Of a DNA stretch of 64,000 nucleotides, positions 47,399 to 61,016 are shown one piece after another. Source of the DNA: Ficedula albicollis (lineage: Eukaryota > Chordata > Aves > Passeriformes > Muscicapidae); contig NC_021676.1 of assembly GCF_000247815.1 (NCBI RefSeq), positions 5,880,914 to 5,944,913 of the forward strand. The letters are read 5' to 3'. How positions within the stretch are numbered: the first letter of the stretch is position 1; every line of letters begins with the position of its first letter. The notes under the pieces are model-generated. The model did not search any database. It had not been told where the DNA came from and was given only the letters and a program-made list of their open reading frames with translations. The translations under genes were made by a program, and so were the position numbers.

Positions 47399-49104
47399 CA
47401 TCTGGTGGAAAGCCCAGACCTGAAAGTGATGCTGGGGATTCAGTTAGGGAAAGGCATAGCTTGGGAAGGGACCGTGCTCTCCCTCCTGGAGTGAGGCCAG
47501 GACTCGAGCTGTGCCCCCGCAGAACTTTTGGGGTGCAGCTGGTCCCTGGTGTGTCTCCCAGGGCAGAAACCTGTGGGAGGAGGGAGGCAGAAGTGTGGCT
47601 ACTGGGAGCCCACCCAGGCAAACACTTCCAAAGGTTTCCACAGCCACATTTTGAGTCAATAACCACCCCCCTGCTGCTTCCTTTCCTTGATCAAAGCCCA
47701 GCCAGGAGCAAAGTCCATCTGGGACACGCAGAGCTGAGCCTTTCCTGAGGTCTGGAGCTGGCAGAGACTTCTCCCTGACAAATCCAACCAGGAAAAATGG
47801 CAAAATGAGAGGCTGGGAGCTGTGAGCATTTCCCAGCTGACTGGTGATGTGTGTGGGGAACATATGGACAGTCTGTGCCCGCTGTCCCACAAAACCTGCT
47901 GATTTTACACTTGGATTTCTCAGATTCCCTGACAGCTTTGGAGACCAGCTCCGACAGCCTGGGATTCAGTGCCACCCAGTGCCACCCAGTGCCACCCAGT
48001 GCCACTGCTGCCCGTGCCTGGGATGGGCAGGGAATGCCCAGCACAGCAGGGCTGCTCCAGGGTCTGGCTGTGCCGGGGGTGTGGGAAGGGATGAGTGATG
48101 GCACCGACCCCAGGCATCAACCCCAGCTTTCAAACAGCTTGGGAAAGGCGAGGGAAAGGCGAGGTTTGTTCCTGGCTGTCAGGGATTTCTGTTTTCCATG
48201 GATTTTGCAGCTCTTGCTAGGACTGAAATAGCAGCGAGCTGCTGCTTCTCCTGCACCTGCCAGGCTGGATCTGCCAGGCAGGATTGGGCTGTGCTGTGCC
48301 AGTTCCACACAGTATTCAGGGCTGGGAGCACTGGGGAATAAAGACAATGCCACACCAAAGGACGTGGTGTCTCTTTGTCACCTGCTGGGTGGCCAGGATC
48401 CAGTTCTGATGCGCTGAGGGACAATTCCACATGTCATGCCTTGGGTTTTCTTTTTTTTTTCAGAATAAAAAAAGCAGGAAAATGCTGTTGCTGGGTAAGG
48501 CCATGGGTCTCCTTTTCCCACTCCAGTTCTGTCACACCCCAAGAGCCAGTTTGGAGATCCACAGATGAGGAATCCGGCAGGGCAGGATGAGCTTTGCTCT
48601 CTCACCTTCTGATCCAAGGCTCTCCTGGCAGAGGGAACAGCCAGGCTGGAGCATTTTCCAGCCCAGAACAGGCTTCTAGCACCTACTGGAGCCTGTCTGC
48701 ATCTGTGCTGCTGCAAAACCCTGTGGGGATAAATCCCAAAGGATGATCTTGCCTTTGTGAGAAAAGCCAATTTATTAACCTTAAAGAACTCCAGGGAGCC
48801 CAGAGCTCCCAGCACACAGGGGAATGTCCTCACACAGGGAAATGTGGTATTTGTGAGCTCCCTCGTTGTCCTCCTGCAGCTTCTTCCTCTATGGAATGAA
48901 TTTGTTTCTGTCCCACGAAAGGCAAAATGGAGAAATGCAGAGGTGGGTTTGGAGTGCCACCCCCAAACCAGTGCTCTGCAGGGAACCACTGCAGTGCCCA
49001 CCTGGGATGGACCTGCTGGGTCACCCCATGGAGGGGAAGGAAAATGGGAGAGCTGGGAATGCTCAGGCTGGAGACAAGAAGAGAACTTAGAGCCCCTTCC
49101 TATG
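47399..49104. other. Unique sequence with a small 10-bp repeat
   Basis: No gene is supported. 47968-48005 holds four copies of AGTGCCACCC. At 48445-48475 a pyrimidine tract ends in CAG followed by AATAAAAAAA, acceptor-like but without an open exon. Confidence 0.5.
47968..48005. repeat. (AGTGCCACCC)n, about four copies
   Basis: Perfect 10-base units preceded by GGGATTC and followed by ACTGCTGC. Confidence 0.95.
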
Positions 49105-49413
49105 CCTAAAAGAGCTCCAAGAGAGACTGGACAGAGGATGGAGTGGCAGGACACAGGGAATGGCTTCCCACTGCCAGAGGGCAGGGTTAAGTGGGATATT
49201 GGGAAGGAATTACTGACTATGAGGGTGGGGAGGCCCTGGCACAGGGTGTCCAGAGAAGCTGTGGCTGCCCCTGGACCCCTGGAAGTGTCCCAGGCCAGGC
49301 TGGATGGGGCTTGGATCCACCTGGGATAGTGGAAGGTGTTTCTGCCCGTGGCAGGGGTAGGACTGGTTTTATAGATGCCTTCCCACCCAAACCATCCTGG
49401 GATTTTGTGATTC
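49105..49413 (+). mobile_element. CR1 LINE 3' tail, long copy
   Basis: CACAGGGAATGGCTTCCCAC, GGATATTGGGAAGGAATTAC, AGAGAAGCTGTGGCTGCCCC, GATAGTGGAAGGTGTTTCTG and CACCCAAACCATCCTGGGAT in order. At about 300 bases it is among the most complete tails. The next 670 bases are unnamed. Confidence 0.94.
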
Positions 49414-50083
49414 CATATTTCTGCTCACAGAAAAGCCAGGATGAGCTCCCAGCCACCAACTCTGGCCCAGCCTCACTCTGTACCTTGCTTTAATTCCCTG
49501 GAGATTGGATTCCTGGCATGTGGAGGGACTCTGGTGGCAGATCCCAGTGTCCCTCTGTTGGTGATGTCCTCAGGGGTGGCAGGGTCTGGGATCTCCACCC
49601 CAGGGACTGTAAAACACAAGGGTCATGCAGGGCTGGAGCAGCTCTGGCATCAAAGGTTCCCAGGATCAAGGGAAGGGCTGATTCTATTCCAATTGCTTGG
49701 GAGCACAGAAGCAAAACCCTCACAGTCAAATTACTACGGAAGTGTCTTGCAGAGACACTCCAGAGATTCCCTGGAGTGCATCCATCAGAGAGGGAGGATT
49801 TGGAGAGTGGGGAAATAATAGTGGCACACTCCAGTCTGGCATTAACTCCCTAATTCCAGGGGTTTGCAGGGCTCTGGGTGGAACTAATGCAGGTTCTCCC
49901 TGTATTTATGATTATCTGCACTATTAAATATGTGCACTAATCACGTGGGGAATTGGGGCTGGCTCTGGGAAGGTTCTGCCTGGCTGCAGGACTTGTTTGC
50001 TGGCTCAGGGGTGGGATGGAACCAGCAAACCCAGTATAAAGCAGAGGGTGAATGCTCTGAGGGGCTTCTCAAATGCGTGCTCC

Positions 50084-50440
50084 ATAGAATTATAGAATCC
50101 CAGGGTGGGTTGGGTTAGAAGGGACCTCCAAAATCATCCAGCCCCACTCCTTGCCATGGGCAGGGACACCTTCCCCTTTCCCAGGTTGCTCCAAGCCCCA
50201 TCCAACCTGGCCCTGGGATGGGGCAGCCAGAGCTGCTCTGGGAATTCCATCCCAGCCCCTCACCACCCTCACAGCCAGGAATTCCTTCCCAATATCCCAT
50301 CCATCCCTGCCCTCTGGCAGTGGGAATCCATTCCCTGTGTCCTGTCCCTCCAGGCCCTCCCCAGCTCTTCTGGAGCCTCTTTAGGCACTGGAAAGAGCTC
50401 TAAATTCTCCTTGGATCCCTCCCTTCTCCAGGTGGACAAA
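50084..50440 (-). mobile_element. CR1 LINE 3' tail, longest copy
   Basis: ATAGAATTATAGAATCCCAG, GGTTGGGTTAGAAGGGACCT, GGGCAGGGACACCTTCCCCT, TTCCCAATATCCCATCCATC, CCTGTGTCCTGTCCCTCCAG and TTTAGGCACTGGAAAGAGCT in order. It reaches well upstream of the usual breakpoint but carries no open reverse-transcriptase frame. Confidence 0.95.
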
Positions 50441-53400
50441 CCAGACTAAATCAGCTTCTTGAGCAAAGGTGAGGTGGAAACAAAGTCAGGAAATGGGAGC
50501 GAGAGGGAATCCCCAAAGGCTCTAAGGTGCTCCCCTGGACACAAAATAAGGGGAGATTCACCTTTTGGAGTGAGTTCTGGGCAGCCACAGGATAAATTCA
50601 TAAGCCAGCACCTGTGTGTTTAAGTGGAGAACCTTCCAGAAGCCTTCCAGTAGCTAAAGGGGGTGGGAGCTGAGCTGATGGATGCGGCTGAGCGGGGCTG
50701 ATTCCAGAAACATCTCCCACTCTGCCTCCCTGTCCTGTCTGAGCCACTGGTGCAGCTGCCCAGTCTGGGAGCAGAAATCTGCCTTTCTGTGGGGAAGTGG
50801 TGGCTGCAGACGCTGGGAAAAAGTGCTTTGGGATCCTCTGGAGGGGAAGAGCAGCAGAAACCCGAAGTGGTGCTCCAAGGGGGATGGGAGCTGGACGTGT
50901 CCTTGGTGAGCAGCTCCCCATGTGTGTGGTGCAGCCTTGTGCTGGGCATCCAGCCTCTGTTTCCACACAGAAATATGGATTTAATCCTCCAGCGATGCTC
51001 TCTAATGTTCAGTAACGATCATGGCTCGGGTTTTCAGATGTATTTTAGATTTCCCAGCCCGGCTGTGGGATGTGAGCGAGATGCAACAGAAACATTCAAA
51101 TCATATTTAAAGAAAGCTTTGCAGCAGCTCCTGAGCTTTTCTGCAACCAGGCACAGGAACTAACTGGCCAGCTGGGAGAGTTCTGGGACAATCTGTTGGA
51201 AAGGCAATTGGCACATCGTTAGCCTGGAATGCAAATCTAGTTGGACTGGAGGAAGTCCAGGGTCTTCCCATGCTGGACCTGGGGGACAGCTGCCACCTCT
51301 GAGCAGGAAACATGAGGATGGTGCTGAAAACTTGGAGCTGGGAGGTGGGAATGAGCTGTTGGGAGCCTCCTTGGTCCATGCAGAGGTGAGGAGAACCCCT
51401 TGGAGGGTCTGGATTTAGCTGGGGTGTTCCAGCTTGGCCCCCAAGCTGCAGGGTGGAGAGGGCTGGAGGGGGAGGCAGGAGATGTCCAAAGGTGCAGGAG
51501 GTGAGCACAGAATGGTTTTGGTCTTCCCAGAGCTCAGCAATAAGAGTGGAGCTGGAACAGGCGAGTTTCCTGTGCGGCAGCAGGAGGAGGAGGAGGAGCG
51601 GTTTGGAGAGGATGGATCTGCGCCCTGGTTCTTCCAACAGCGTCGCTGGGGATTGGAGGAGCCTCTGTGAAGAGCGCGGAGCAGGGTGACAGTGATGAGC
51701 TGGTGGTTGTTGTCACCTCCCCGGGATGTCACCCACACCAGGCTGTGCATTGCCACCTTCTGGACTGCCACCCTGCACCTCTGTACTGCACGACGCAGAT
51801 CTGCCCTGGTCCTGTCCCTGAAAATCCCTGAGGCTGGACCAGCCCACCCCTGCAGGGACTGGGGGACTTTGGGGCTCATCAGACCATCATCCCTTGGCGA
51901 GACCTGGAAAAATCCCTGGGGGTTTCCTTTCCCAAGCAGGAGTTTTTTCTCAGGATCAGCTGCCGGAATCTGCTGAGCGGGCACGGAGGGGCCAGGCAGG
52001 GCAGGGAGCAGCCCCCCGTGCAGCAGGCTCAGGTGTGAGCTGAAATCCCATTGATTTCTAATCAGTGAGCTCATATTCCCCACGGCTGCGGTGGGACAGG
52101 GTCAGCAGCAGGGGAGGGTGGGGGGATCCCGCACTTGGGGTGGTCCCGGGGTGGGACTGACGGAGCCGCTGACAGAGGCTGAGTTATGGCTCCAGAGATG
52201 CTTTGGAGGGTTCCTGGAGCCTCAGTTATTGTCTGCCCGAGTCCTGCTCGGGGGAGAGCGGCGGAGGAAGGACGTGTGAGCCATAAACCACGTTGTCTTT
52301 TAATGAACAAGACTCCCGGGGGATCAGGACTATTTTTTACTCCGTCGTTTTTCTTTCCTCAGCTCCAGGAAAGTTGCTGAGTGTTGTGTCTGCCAACTGC
52401 AGGCCAGATGCTCCAGGAGAGCCAGAGCCATGTCCCATCCAGCCTGGCCCAGCCCAGCCTCCCCATGGCATTCCCATCTGCTCCCAGGCCACCAGACCAG
52501 GCTGTGGTCACACCAAGCAAGACCAATTTGATATTCCAGAGATGCTCCCAGGAGAGCAGGGCCGTAACATTCCCCACGAGGAGCCTTATTAATGCTGCTG
52601 CTGAAGGAAAAGCAGTAATTAACCCTGAAATCCAAGTGTTGGAGGGGTTTGGAAGAAAAGCAAGTCCAGGCCCACTCTCCTAAGCAGGAGGGAAATGCAT
52701 GGAAAGCGCAGGCACTGTTTTCTTCCCCCTGCAAACCTGATCCTCCTGGGTGGCTGTGGGGAAGGACCTTCCTGCAGGACCCCAATCGCTCACCCCACCT
52801 TCCACACCTCTCCCTTCAGTGACAGGGACCTGCTTCAGAGCCTAAGGGTTCCAGGAGGAAATAAGGAGGGAAGAAAAGACAGGAATTAAGATTTGGAACC
52901 CAGCAAACATGTGCTGAGATCTGACTCCAGACTCACTCCAGACTAAGCAGGCCGTACCCTTTAGGGAGAGGCTGTGATGGCACACCTTGGTCTGGGTTTG
53001 GTGGGACACTGTGACAGAGAGGGTCTCTTCTCCTTCACTTCCATTGCTGTGAAACCCTCCTGGAGCCAAGAAAGTGCCCTGAGGTGTCCAGCTGGGGCTG
53101 GGGTCTGAGACCCGACTGCTGGGACTTTTCCTTTTTAGGGGGAAGGTGCCTGGCAGCCCCCAAACCCAACTGTGGGGTCACTGAGCTGGGTTGGGTGGGA
53201 CCAGTCAGGGCTCTGACCCCACAGCAAGCCCAGGGGCACTGGTGTGCAAGGGCTTTGGAAGGTGACAACAGGATGTGCTGGGAACGCTGCTCTGCCCCAC
53301 TCACAACCTGTCTGAGCATGGGGAGTCTCACCCTCCACCTCAGCCCTTCCCTCCCATCACAATTCCAGCTCCACTTGGGATCAATGCCAGGAACCCATCC

Positions 53401-54339
53401 AGGCTGCACCTGTGGCCAGCAGGGACCAAGGGATGGGCAGAGCCTTTACTCTGCCCAGCAGTGGGGACCTAAATCAGGATGTTCTGTCCCCTCAGCAGAG
53501 CCAAGTGACATTTCCCAGCACAGGAACTTTAAGGGAGAACAATAAATTGGGAGATCTGCACTAAGCTCAGCTGTAGGACCAGGATCCCCTTTCAGGGAGT
53601 ATTTTAGGATGGAGGCAGTACAGCTGTTTGTTGGTTAATCCCTCTGCCCTCCCCAGCCTTCAGAAAGGACTGTGCAGCCCCACTCCAGCCAGGAATAAAT
53701 CAGGAAATGGAACCTTGTTCTCCCCAGGAACAGGCTCTTCCCTGCCCCTAGCACCTGGCAGTGGAGCCCAGCATCTGCTCAGGGGGAGACCCTGCCAGGG
53801 TCAGGCTGTGTTCAGCTCCCAGGGCTCCATGGAACACATGTTCAGCTCCTGGGCACCCATGGAGCACAGGCTGGGCTCTCAGGGCCCTGCAAGACCCACA
53901 CACATCCCAAGCTCCCAAGGACATGGTGAGGAATTCGTCGGGGTGGGAATAGGAACAAAAGCAGACCCCAAAATCCCATGATTAAAACAAACCCATGCAG
54001 CGCTGGAGTGGCTGCAGGGAGGAGCTGCCAAGCCCTGCCCTCCTCTGCAGATCAAGATTCCCAGCATCATTAACCAGATAATTAAACATTCCCTCCCACT
54101 TTAGTGCTTCTCAAATCTGTGACCCAGTGCCACCTATTTAAAGGGCTCTGGGAATTTTGTGTGTGATGTGCTGGGCTAAGGCTCGGTGTGACAGAGTGGT
54201 TGGGGACAGGAGGTGGCTGCCCAGGTGTCACCTTCGTGCTCCTCACCCAAGGCCACTCCCATGGAGCTGTTCTGTGTTTTTTCAGAGCAGGAGCCTTTCT
54301 TGAAATGAGCAGTGTAAACCTCCTCCCTCCAAATTATTA
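50441..54339. other. Unique sequence
   Basis: No gene is supported. 50970-51240 is AT-richer and non-repetitive; it contains an exact octamer ATGCAAAT at 51229-51236. A GAG run lies at about 51583-51598. At 52331-52361 a long pyrimidine tract ends in CTCAG, acceptor-like, but the following frame has no recognised protein. The rest is unnamed. Confidence 0.5.
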
Positions 54340-54574
54340 TAATTTTGAAATTAAAGGCATCTCAGGCAAAGATATGGGAATTAGGAATAACAGTTCTTTA
54401 CTAGGAAAATTAAAATAGAAATACAGTATTACAAAGAACAATCCCAAAAACACTGCCAGAGTCAGAATCCAAGCTGACACCCGTCAGTCAGTCAGGGTGC
54501 TGGCAGCAGTCCCATTCAATGGTGGCTGCATCCTCCTGCAGTGGCAGATGTGGTTCAACTGGAGCAGGGCTCCT

Positions 54575-55516
<942 letters not shown>

Positions 55517-55924
55517 TCCTCTGGAATCCAGTGGAAAGAAGGCACCTTGGTGTCCAAAATCTCAGTTTTTCTCTGGGTAGGAAAGGCTTGGCTCCTCCCC
55601 TGGCTGGAGCATCTCCCAGTGGGATGATGTAATTTTATCAGTCATGCCCTGGGATTCACTGACCATTAACAGGAGATATCTCCTGGAGGGAGGATCGCTG
55701 CCCCACCTGGTTTCAACAGATGGTGATTTAATGTATACTTTTGGTCACACTGTATTGCAGCCCAGGGCAATAGTTCAGTAGATTGCCTGGCAATGCTGAT
55801 CCAACTCCTCTCCAGCTCCTCGTCCCATTTGGGGATGTTCCTGCTTGGTTTCCCACTTGAGACTTTGACATCCAGCTCCCCAGGGGATGGTCACGATGCC
55901 AAGGCTGCAAAACCCTTTGGACAA

Positions 55925-56030
55925 CACTCCCAGGCACAGGGTGGGATTTTTGGGGTGCCTGGACAGGGCCAGGGGATTGACTGGATGATCTCTGGGGATC
56001 TCTTCCACCTTGGAGCATCCTCTGATCTTT
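55925..56030 (+). mobile_element. CR1 3' tail, third subfamily
   Basis: CACAGGGTGGGATTTTTGGG, GTGCCTGGACAGGGCCAGGG and GATTGACTGGATGATCTCTG match the CR1 subfamily whose tail has GGGTGGGATTNTTGGGGTG rather than the GTGGAAGGTGTCC block. Plus orientation. Confidence 0.7.
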
Positions 56031-56052
56031 GTTTTCCTTCCTGGAGGATTCA

Positions 56053-56262
56053 GCTGGTGCAGGATCAGGCCTGTCCCTCACCAGTAAAAGGTGATAGGGG
56101 GGCTGGTGCAGGATCAGGCCTGGCCCTCACCAGTAAAAGGTGATGGGGGAGACCAATATTTTGATCCATTTTTCCCCAACGCAGCTGGTGCAGGATCAGG
56201 CCTGTCCCTCACCAGTAAAAGGTGATAGGGGACCAATATTTTGATCCATTTTTCCCCAACGC
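56053..56262. repeat. Three-copy repeat, steps of 49 and 82 bp
   Basis: GCTGGTGCAGGATCAGGCCT begins at 56053, 56102 and 56184. Copies two and three carry an extra segment ACCAATATTTTGATCCATTT that the first lacks, so two duplication events with different breakpoints are needed. Confidence 0.92.
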
Positions 56263-57469
56263 TTTTGACAAAACCAGGGATTCATAACCAGGTCTTGGCA
56301 GGAAGGACAGGCTTTTCCCCAGAGGCATTGGCAAATCCAAGTTCCTTATTCCCAGAGACGCCCCCAGCTGTCAACCACCATCACCACGGGGCAAGAACAG
56401 GGAGCTGAGCCAAAAGTCCCTGAGTTCTGAGGGGGATGAGATGCCCACACGCTTCAGAGCTGTGTCCCCAACCCACTGGAGCTGCAGCTCTCTGAGGATT
56501 CCTCTACTTCCACAAAATTCCACTTGTTCCAGGAGGTTGGGGACCACTGGCTGGCAAAGCTCCAGTCCCAGCCACTCCAGAGGGATCTGCCCATGGAATG
56601 GAAGGGCTCCAGATGCCCTCAGCCTCCAGTTCTCCTGGGAGCCTTGCACAGAACATCCAAAACAGGGGAAAGACCCAAGAGCTCAGGCTGGGAAGGTGCC
56701 ATGGTCGTGGTCTGGGAGGATTTCAGGAATTAAAAGTGAAATTACAGATGGATCTATCGAAATACATATTTTTTCCTGTCATTTTAATGGAGACTCATGC
56801 AAAGAGGAGAAGGCCCATCCCATCCTGCATTCCCAGCCTCCTGCTCTCCAAGGTTATTTATGGACTTGCTACACAAGTTGGGTTTTTCCCCCCCCTTTTC
56901 TCTTCTCTTCCTTTTCTTCCCTGCTTTTGCAAATTGAATTATTTAAATGCATTGTTTGGCAGCCTCAAATCCCAGCATTTCCCTCTTTTTCCCCCTTGGC
57001 TGCCATTTCTTTCTCTCCTTTCTGCTCCTGCATTTTCAGGATCATTTGCCATGTTGTTCCAGTGGCATTTATTGAAATTTGCACAAAAAAAGATCTTTCT
57101 TCAATGCCACCATTTCAGGCCTGGCAGGAGATTTATGGGGGCAGGAAGACACCCGTGGAGGGGAGGTTTTGCCGGGAGAAAGAAAGGAAGGAGGGAAAGG
57201 AAATGTGATGGAAAAGCAAAGGGTGCCCAGAGGTGGGGAGCAAGGAGGATCCATGGAGGTGAGGGAACAAGGGGACAGCCCTGCTGCTCCATGGGTGGCA
57301 CAGGTGGTGACACGGGCATGACACGCGTGGGCACGGAAGGGGTTTAGTGTCAGGGTTGTGTGGGTGCATGGAGGGAGCACAGACATCCCTGGGTGGCCTC
57401 AGGCACCAGTGACATTGGGGACACGGCCTGGACAGGGCTGGCATGGCCTGGGGGCACTTGGGCACACCT
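56263..57469. other. Unique sequence
   Basis: No gene is supported. 56725-57110 is AT- and pyrimidine-rich. The 255-codon plus frame at 56441-57208 has no recognised domain and overlaps equally long frames in other phases. Confidence 0.5.
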
Positions 57470-57532
57470 GGGCCACGCTTGGGACATGCTTGGTACATGC
57501 TTGGCAAGTCCTTGGCACATGCTTGGTGTGCA

Positions 57533-57602
57533 ACTGGTGTGTAATTAGTGTGTAATTAGTGTGTAATTGGTGTGTAATTGGCGTGTAATTGGCGTGCAGT
57601 CG
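57533..57602. repeat. GTGTGTAATTR units at array start
   Basis: Six or so units of 11 bases (GTGTGTAATTA, GTGTGTAATTG, GCGTGTAATTG) grade into GTGCACACTTG and then the main TTGGCACAC type, sharing the 11-base step. Confidence 0.88.
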
Positions 57603-57793
57603 GTGCACACTTGCTACACGCTCCGTCCATCCTTTGTGTGCATGTGGGGCTTGGGGCACTCCTGGCACACGTTTGGTGACAATTGGTACATGTTTGGCAC
57701 ACACTTGGTGCATGCTCGGTGCACACTTGGCACACGCTTGGCACACGTTTGGCACACACTTGGTTCATGCTCAGTGCATGCTTGGCACACGCT

Positions 57794-58315
57794 TGGCACA
57801 CATTGGGCACACGTTTGGCGCACACTTGGTTCATGCTCAGTGCACTCTTGGCACACATTGGGCACACGTTTGGCGCACACTTGGTTCATGCTCAGTGCAC
57901 TCTTGGCACACATTGGGCACACGTTTGGCGCACACTTGGTTCATGCTCAGTGCACTCTTGGCACACATTGGGCACACGTTTGGCGCACACTTGGTTCATG
58001 CTCAGTGCACTCTTGGCACACATTGGGCACACGTTTGGCGCACACTTGGTTCATGCTCAGTGCACTCTTGGCACACATTGGGCACACGTTTGGCGCACAC
58101 TTGGTTCATGCTCAGTGCACTCTTGGCACACATTGGGCACACGTTTGGCGCACACTTGGTTCATGCTCAGTGCACTCTTGGCACACATTGGGCACACGTT
58201 TGGCGCACACTTGGTTCATGCTCAGTGCACTCTTGGCACACATTGGGCACACGTTTGGCGCACACTTGGTTCATGCTCAGTGCACTCTTGGCACACATTG
58301 GGCACACGTTTGGCG
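57794..58315. repeat. 55-bp higher-order array 1, about 9.5 copies
   Basis: The unit is five 11-mers. The marker CATTGGGCAC recurs every 55 bases about ten times from 57802, with TTTGGCGCACACTTGG and AGTGCACTCTTGG. Copies look identical by eye. Confidence 0.96.
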
Positions 58316-59703
58316 CTTGCACACTTGGCACACGCTTGGCACACGCTTGGCACACACTTGGTGCACATTTGGTTCACGTTTATGGCACTCTTGGGGAGCA
58401 CTTGGATCACTCTTAGGACACGTTTGGCACACGTTTGGCACATGCTTGGCACACACTTGGCTCATGTTTGGTACATACTTGGTGCACATTGGGCACACAT
58501 TTGGCACATATTTGGCACACACTTGGCACACACGGTGCACATTTGGCACACACTTGGTTCATGCTCAGTGCATGCTTGGCACACGCTTGGCACACATTGG
58601 GCACATGTTTGGCACACACTTGGTTCATGCTTGGTGCACACTTGGCACACATTGGGCATATGTTTGGAACACACTTGGCACACATTTGGCACACACTTGG
58701 TTCATGCTCAGTGCATGCTTGGCACACGCTTGGCACACATTGGGCACACGTTTGGCGCACACTTGGTTCATCTGCACGCTTGGCACACGCTTGGCACAGG
58801 TTTGGCACACACTTGGTGCACATTCGGTTCATGCTCGGTTCACACTTGGCACACATTGGGCACACGTTTGGCACACACTTGGTTCATGCTTGGTGCACAC
58901 TTGGCACACATTGGGCACATGTTTGGCACACACTTGGTTCATGCTCACTGCACGCTTGGCACACGCTTGGCACAGGTTTGGCACACACTTGGTGCACATT
59001 CGGTTCATGCTCGGTTCACACTTGGCACACATTGGGCACACGTTTGGCACACGCTTGGCACACATTTGGCACACACTTGGTTCATGCTCAGTGCACACTT
59101 GGCACACGCTTGGCACACACTTGGCTCATGCTTGGTACATACTTGGTGCACATTGGGCACACATTTGGCACATATTTGGCACACACGGCACACACGGCGC
59201 ACATTTGGCACATACTTGGTTCATGCTCAGTGCACGCTTGGCACACATTGGGCACACGTTTGGCACACACTTGGTTCATGCTTGGTGCACACTTGGCACA
59301 CATTGGGCACATGTTTGGAACACACTTGGCACACATTTGGCACACACTTGGTTCATGCTCAGTGCACACTTGGCACACGCTTGGCACACACTTGGCTCTT
59401 GCTTGGTACATACTTGGTGCACATTGGGCACACATTGGGCACATATTTGGCACACACGGCACACACGGCGCACATTTGGCACATACTTGGTTCATGCTCA
59501 GTGCACTCTTGGCACACATTGGGCACACGTTTGGCACACATTTGGCACACATTTGGCACACACTTGGCACACACTTGGCGCACATTTGGTGCACATTTGG
59601 TTCATGCTCAGTGCACACTTGGCACACATTGGGCACGCGTGTGGCACACATTTGGTACACACTTGGTTCATGATGCCATGTAATTGGGCTGGGAGCTCTC
59701 TCA

Positions 59704-59840
<137 letters not shown>

Positions 59841-60169
59841 CACTTGGTTCACACTCAGTGCACACTTGGCACACACTTGGCACACGTTTGGCACACACTT
59901 GGCACACACTTGGCTCATCCTTGGTGCACACTTGGCACACATTGGGCACATGTTGTTTGGCACGCATTTGGCACACACTTGGTTCACACTCAGTGCACAC
60001 TTGGCACACACTTGGCACACGTTTGGCACACACTTGGCACACACTTGGCTCATCCTTGGTGCACACTTGGCACACATTGGGCACATGTTTGGCACACACT
60101 TGGCACACATTTGGCTCATCCTTGGTGCACACTTGGCACACATTGGGCACACGTTTGGCACACACTTGG

Positions 60170-60830
60170 CACACATTTGGCACACACTTGGTTCATGCTC
60201 AGTGCACACTTGGCACACGCTTGGCACACATTTGGCACACACTTGGTTCATGCTCAGTGCACACTTGGCACACGCTTGGCACACATTTGGCACACACTTG
60301 GTTCATGCTCAGTGCACACTTGGCACACGCTTGGCACACATTTGGCACACACTTGGTTCATGCTCAGTGCACACTTGGCACACGCTTGGCACACATTTGG
60401 CACACACTTGGTTCATGCTCAGTGCACACTTGGCACACGCTTGGCACACATTTGGCACACACTTGGTTCATGCTCAGTGCACACTTGGCACACGCTTGGC
60501 ACACATTTGGCACACACTTGGTTCATGCTCAGTGCACACTTGGCACACGCTTGGCACACATTTGGCACACACTTGGTTCATGCTCAGTGCACACTTGGCA
60601 CACGCTTGGCACACATTTGGCACACACTTGGTTCATGCTCAGTGCACACTTGGCACACGCTTGGCACACATTTGGCACACACTTGGTTCATGCTCAGTGC
60701 ACACTTGGCACACGCTTGGCACACATTTGGCACACACTTGGTTCATGCTCAGTGCACACTTGGCACACGCTTGGCACACATTTGGCACACACTTGGTTCA
60801 TGCTCAGTGCACGCTTGGCACACGCTTGGC
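60170..60830. repeat. 55-bp higher-order array 2, about 12 copies
   Basis: The marker GTTCATGCTC recurs at 60191 and every 55 bases to 60796 (12 times). The unit differs from array 1: it has CACGCTTGGCACACATTTGG in place of the CATTGGGCAC and GGCGC variants, so the two arrays were amplified separately. Confidence 0.96.
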
Positions 60831-61016
60831 ACTCACTTGGCACACACTTGGTGCACATTTGGTTCACGTTTATGGCACTCCTGGGGAGCACTTGGATCAC
60901 TCTTGGGACACATTTGGCACACACTGGGCACACACTTGCTTAGTTCTTGGTGCACACTTGGCACACACTTGGCGCACACTTGGCCCACACTTGGCCCACA
61001 TTTGGCACACATTTAT

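Noticed and set aside
46172..47748. Pro/Ser-rich frames of 294, 328 and 378 codons
   Set aside because: All three plus frames are open over the 25-bp minisatellite and encode the same cycle, the hallmark of a non-coding repeat whose period is not a multiple of three.
48445..48475. Splice acceptor (pyrimidine tract then CAG)
   Set aside because: Followed at once by AATAAAAAAA and no open exon of useful length; more likely chance.
56371..56649. Leucine-rich-repeat-like minus frame (LRELQLQ, PLEWLGLE)
   Set aside because: Only a loose leucine spacing, with no conserved LRR asparagine pattern. The plus strand is equally open.
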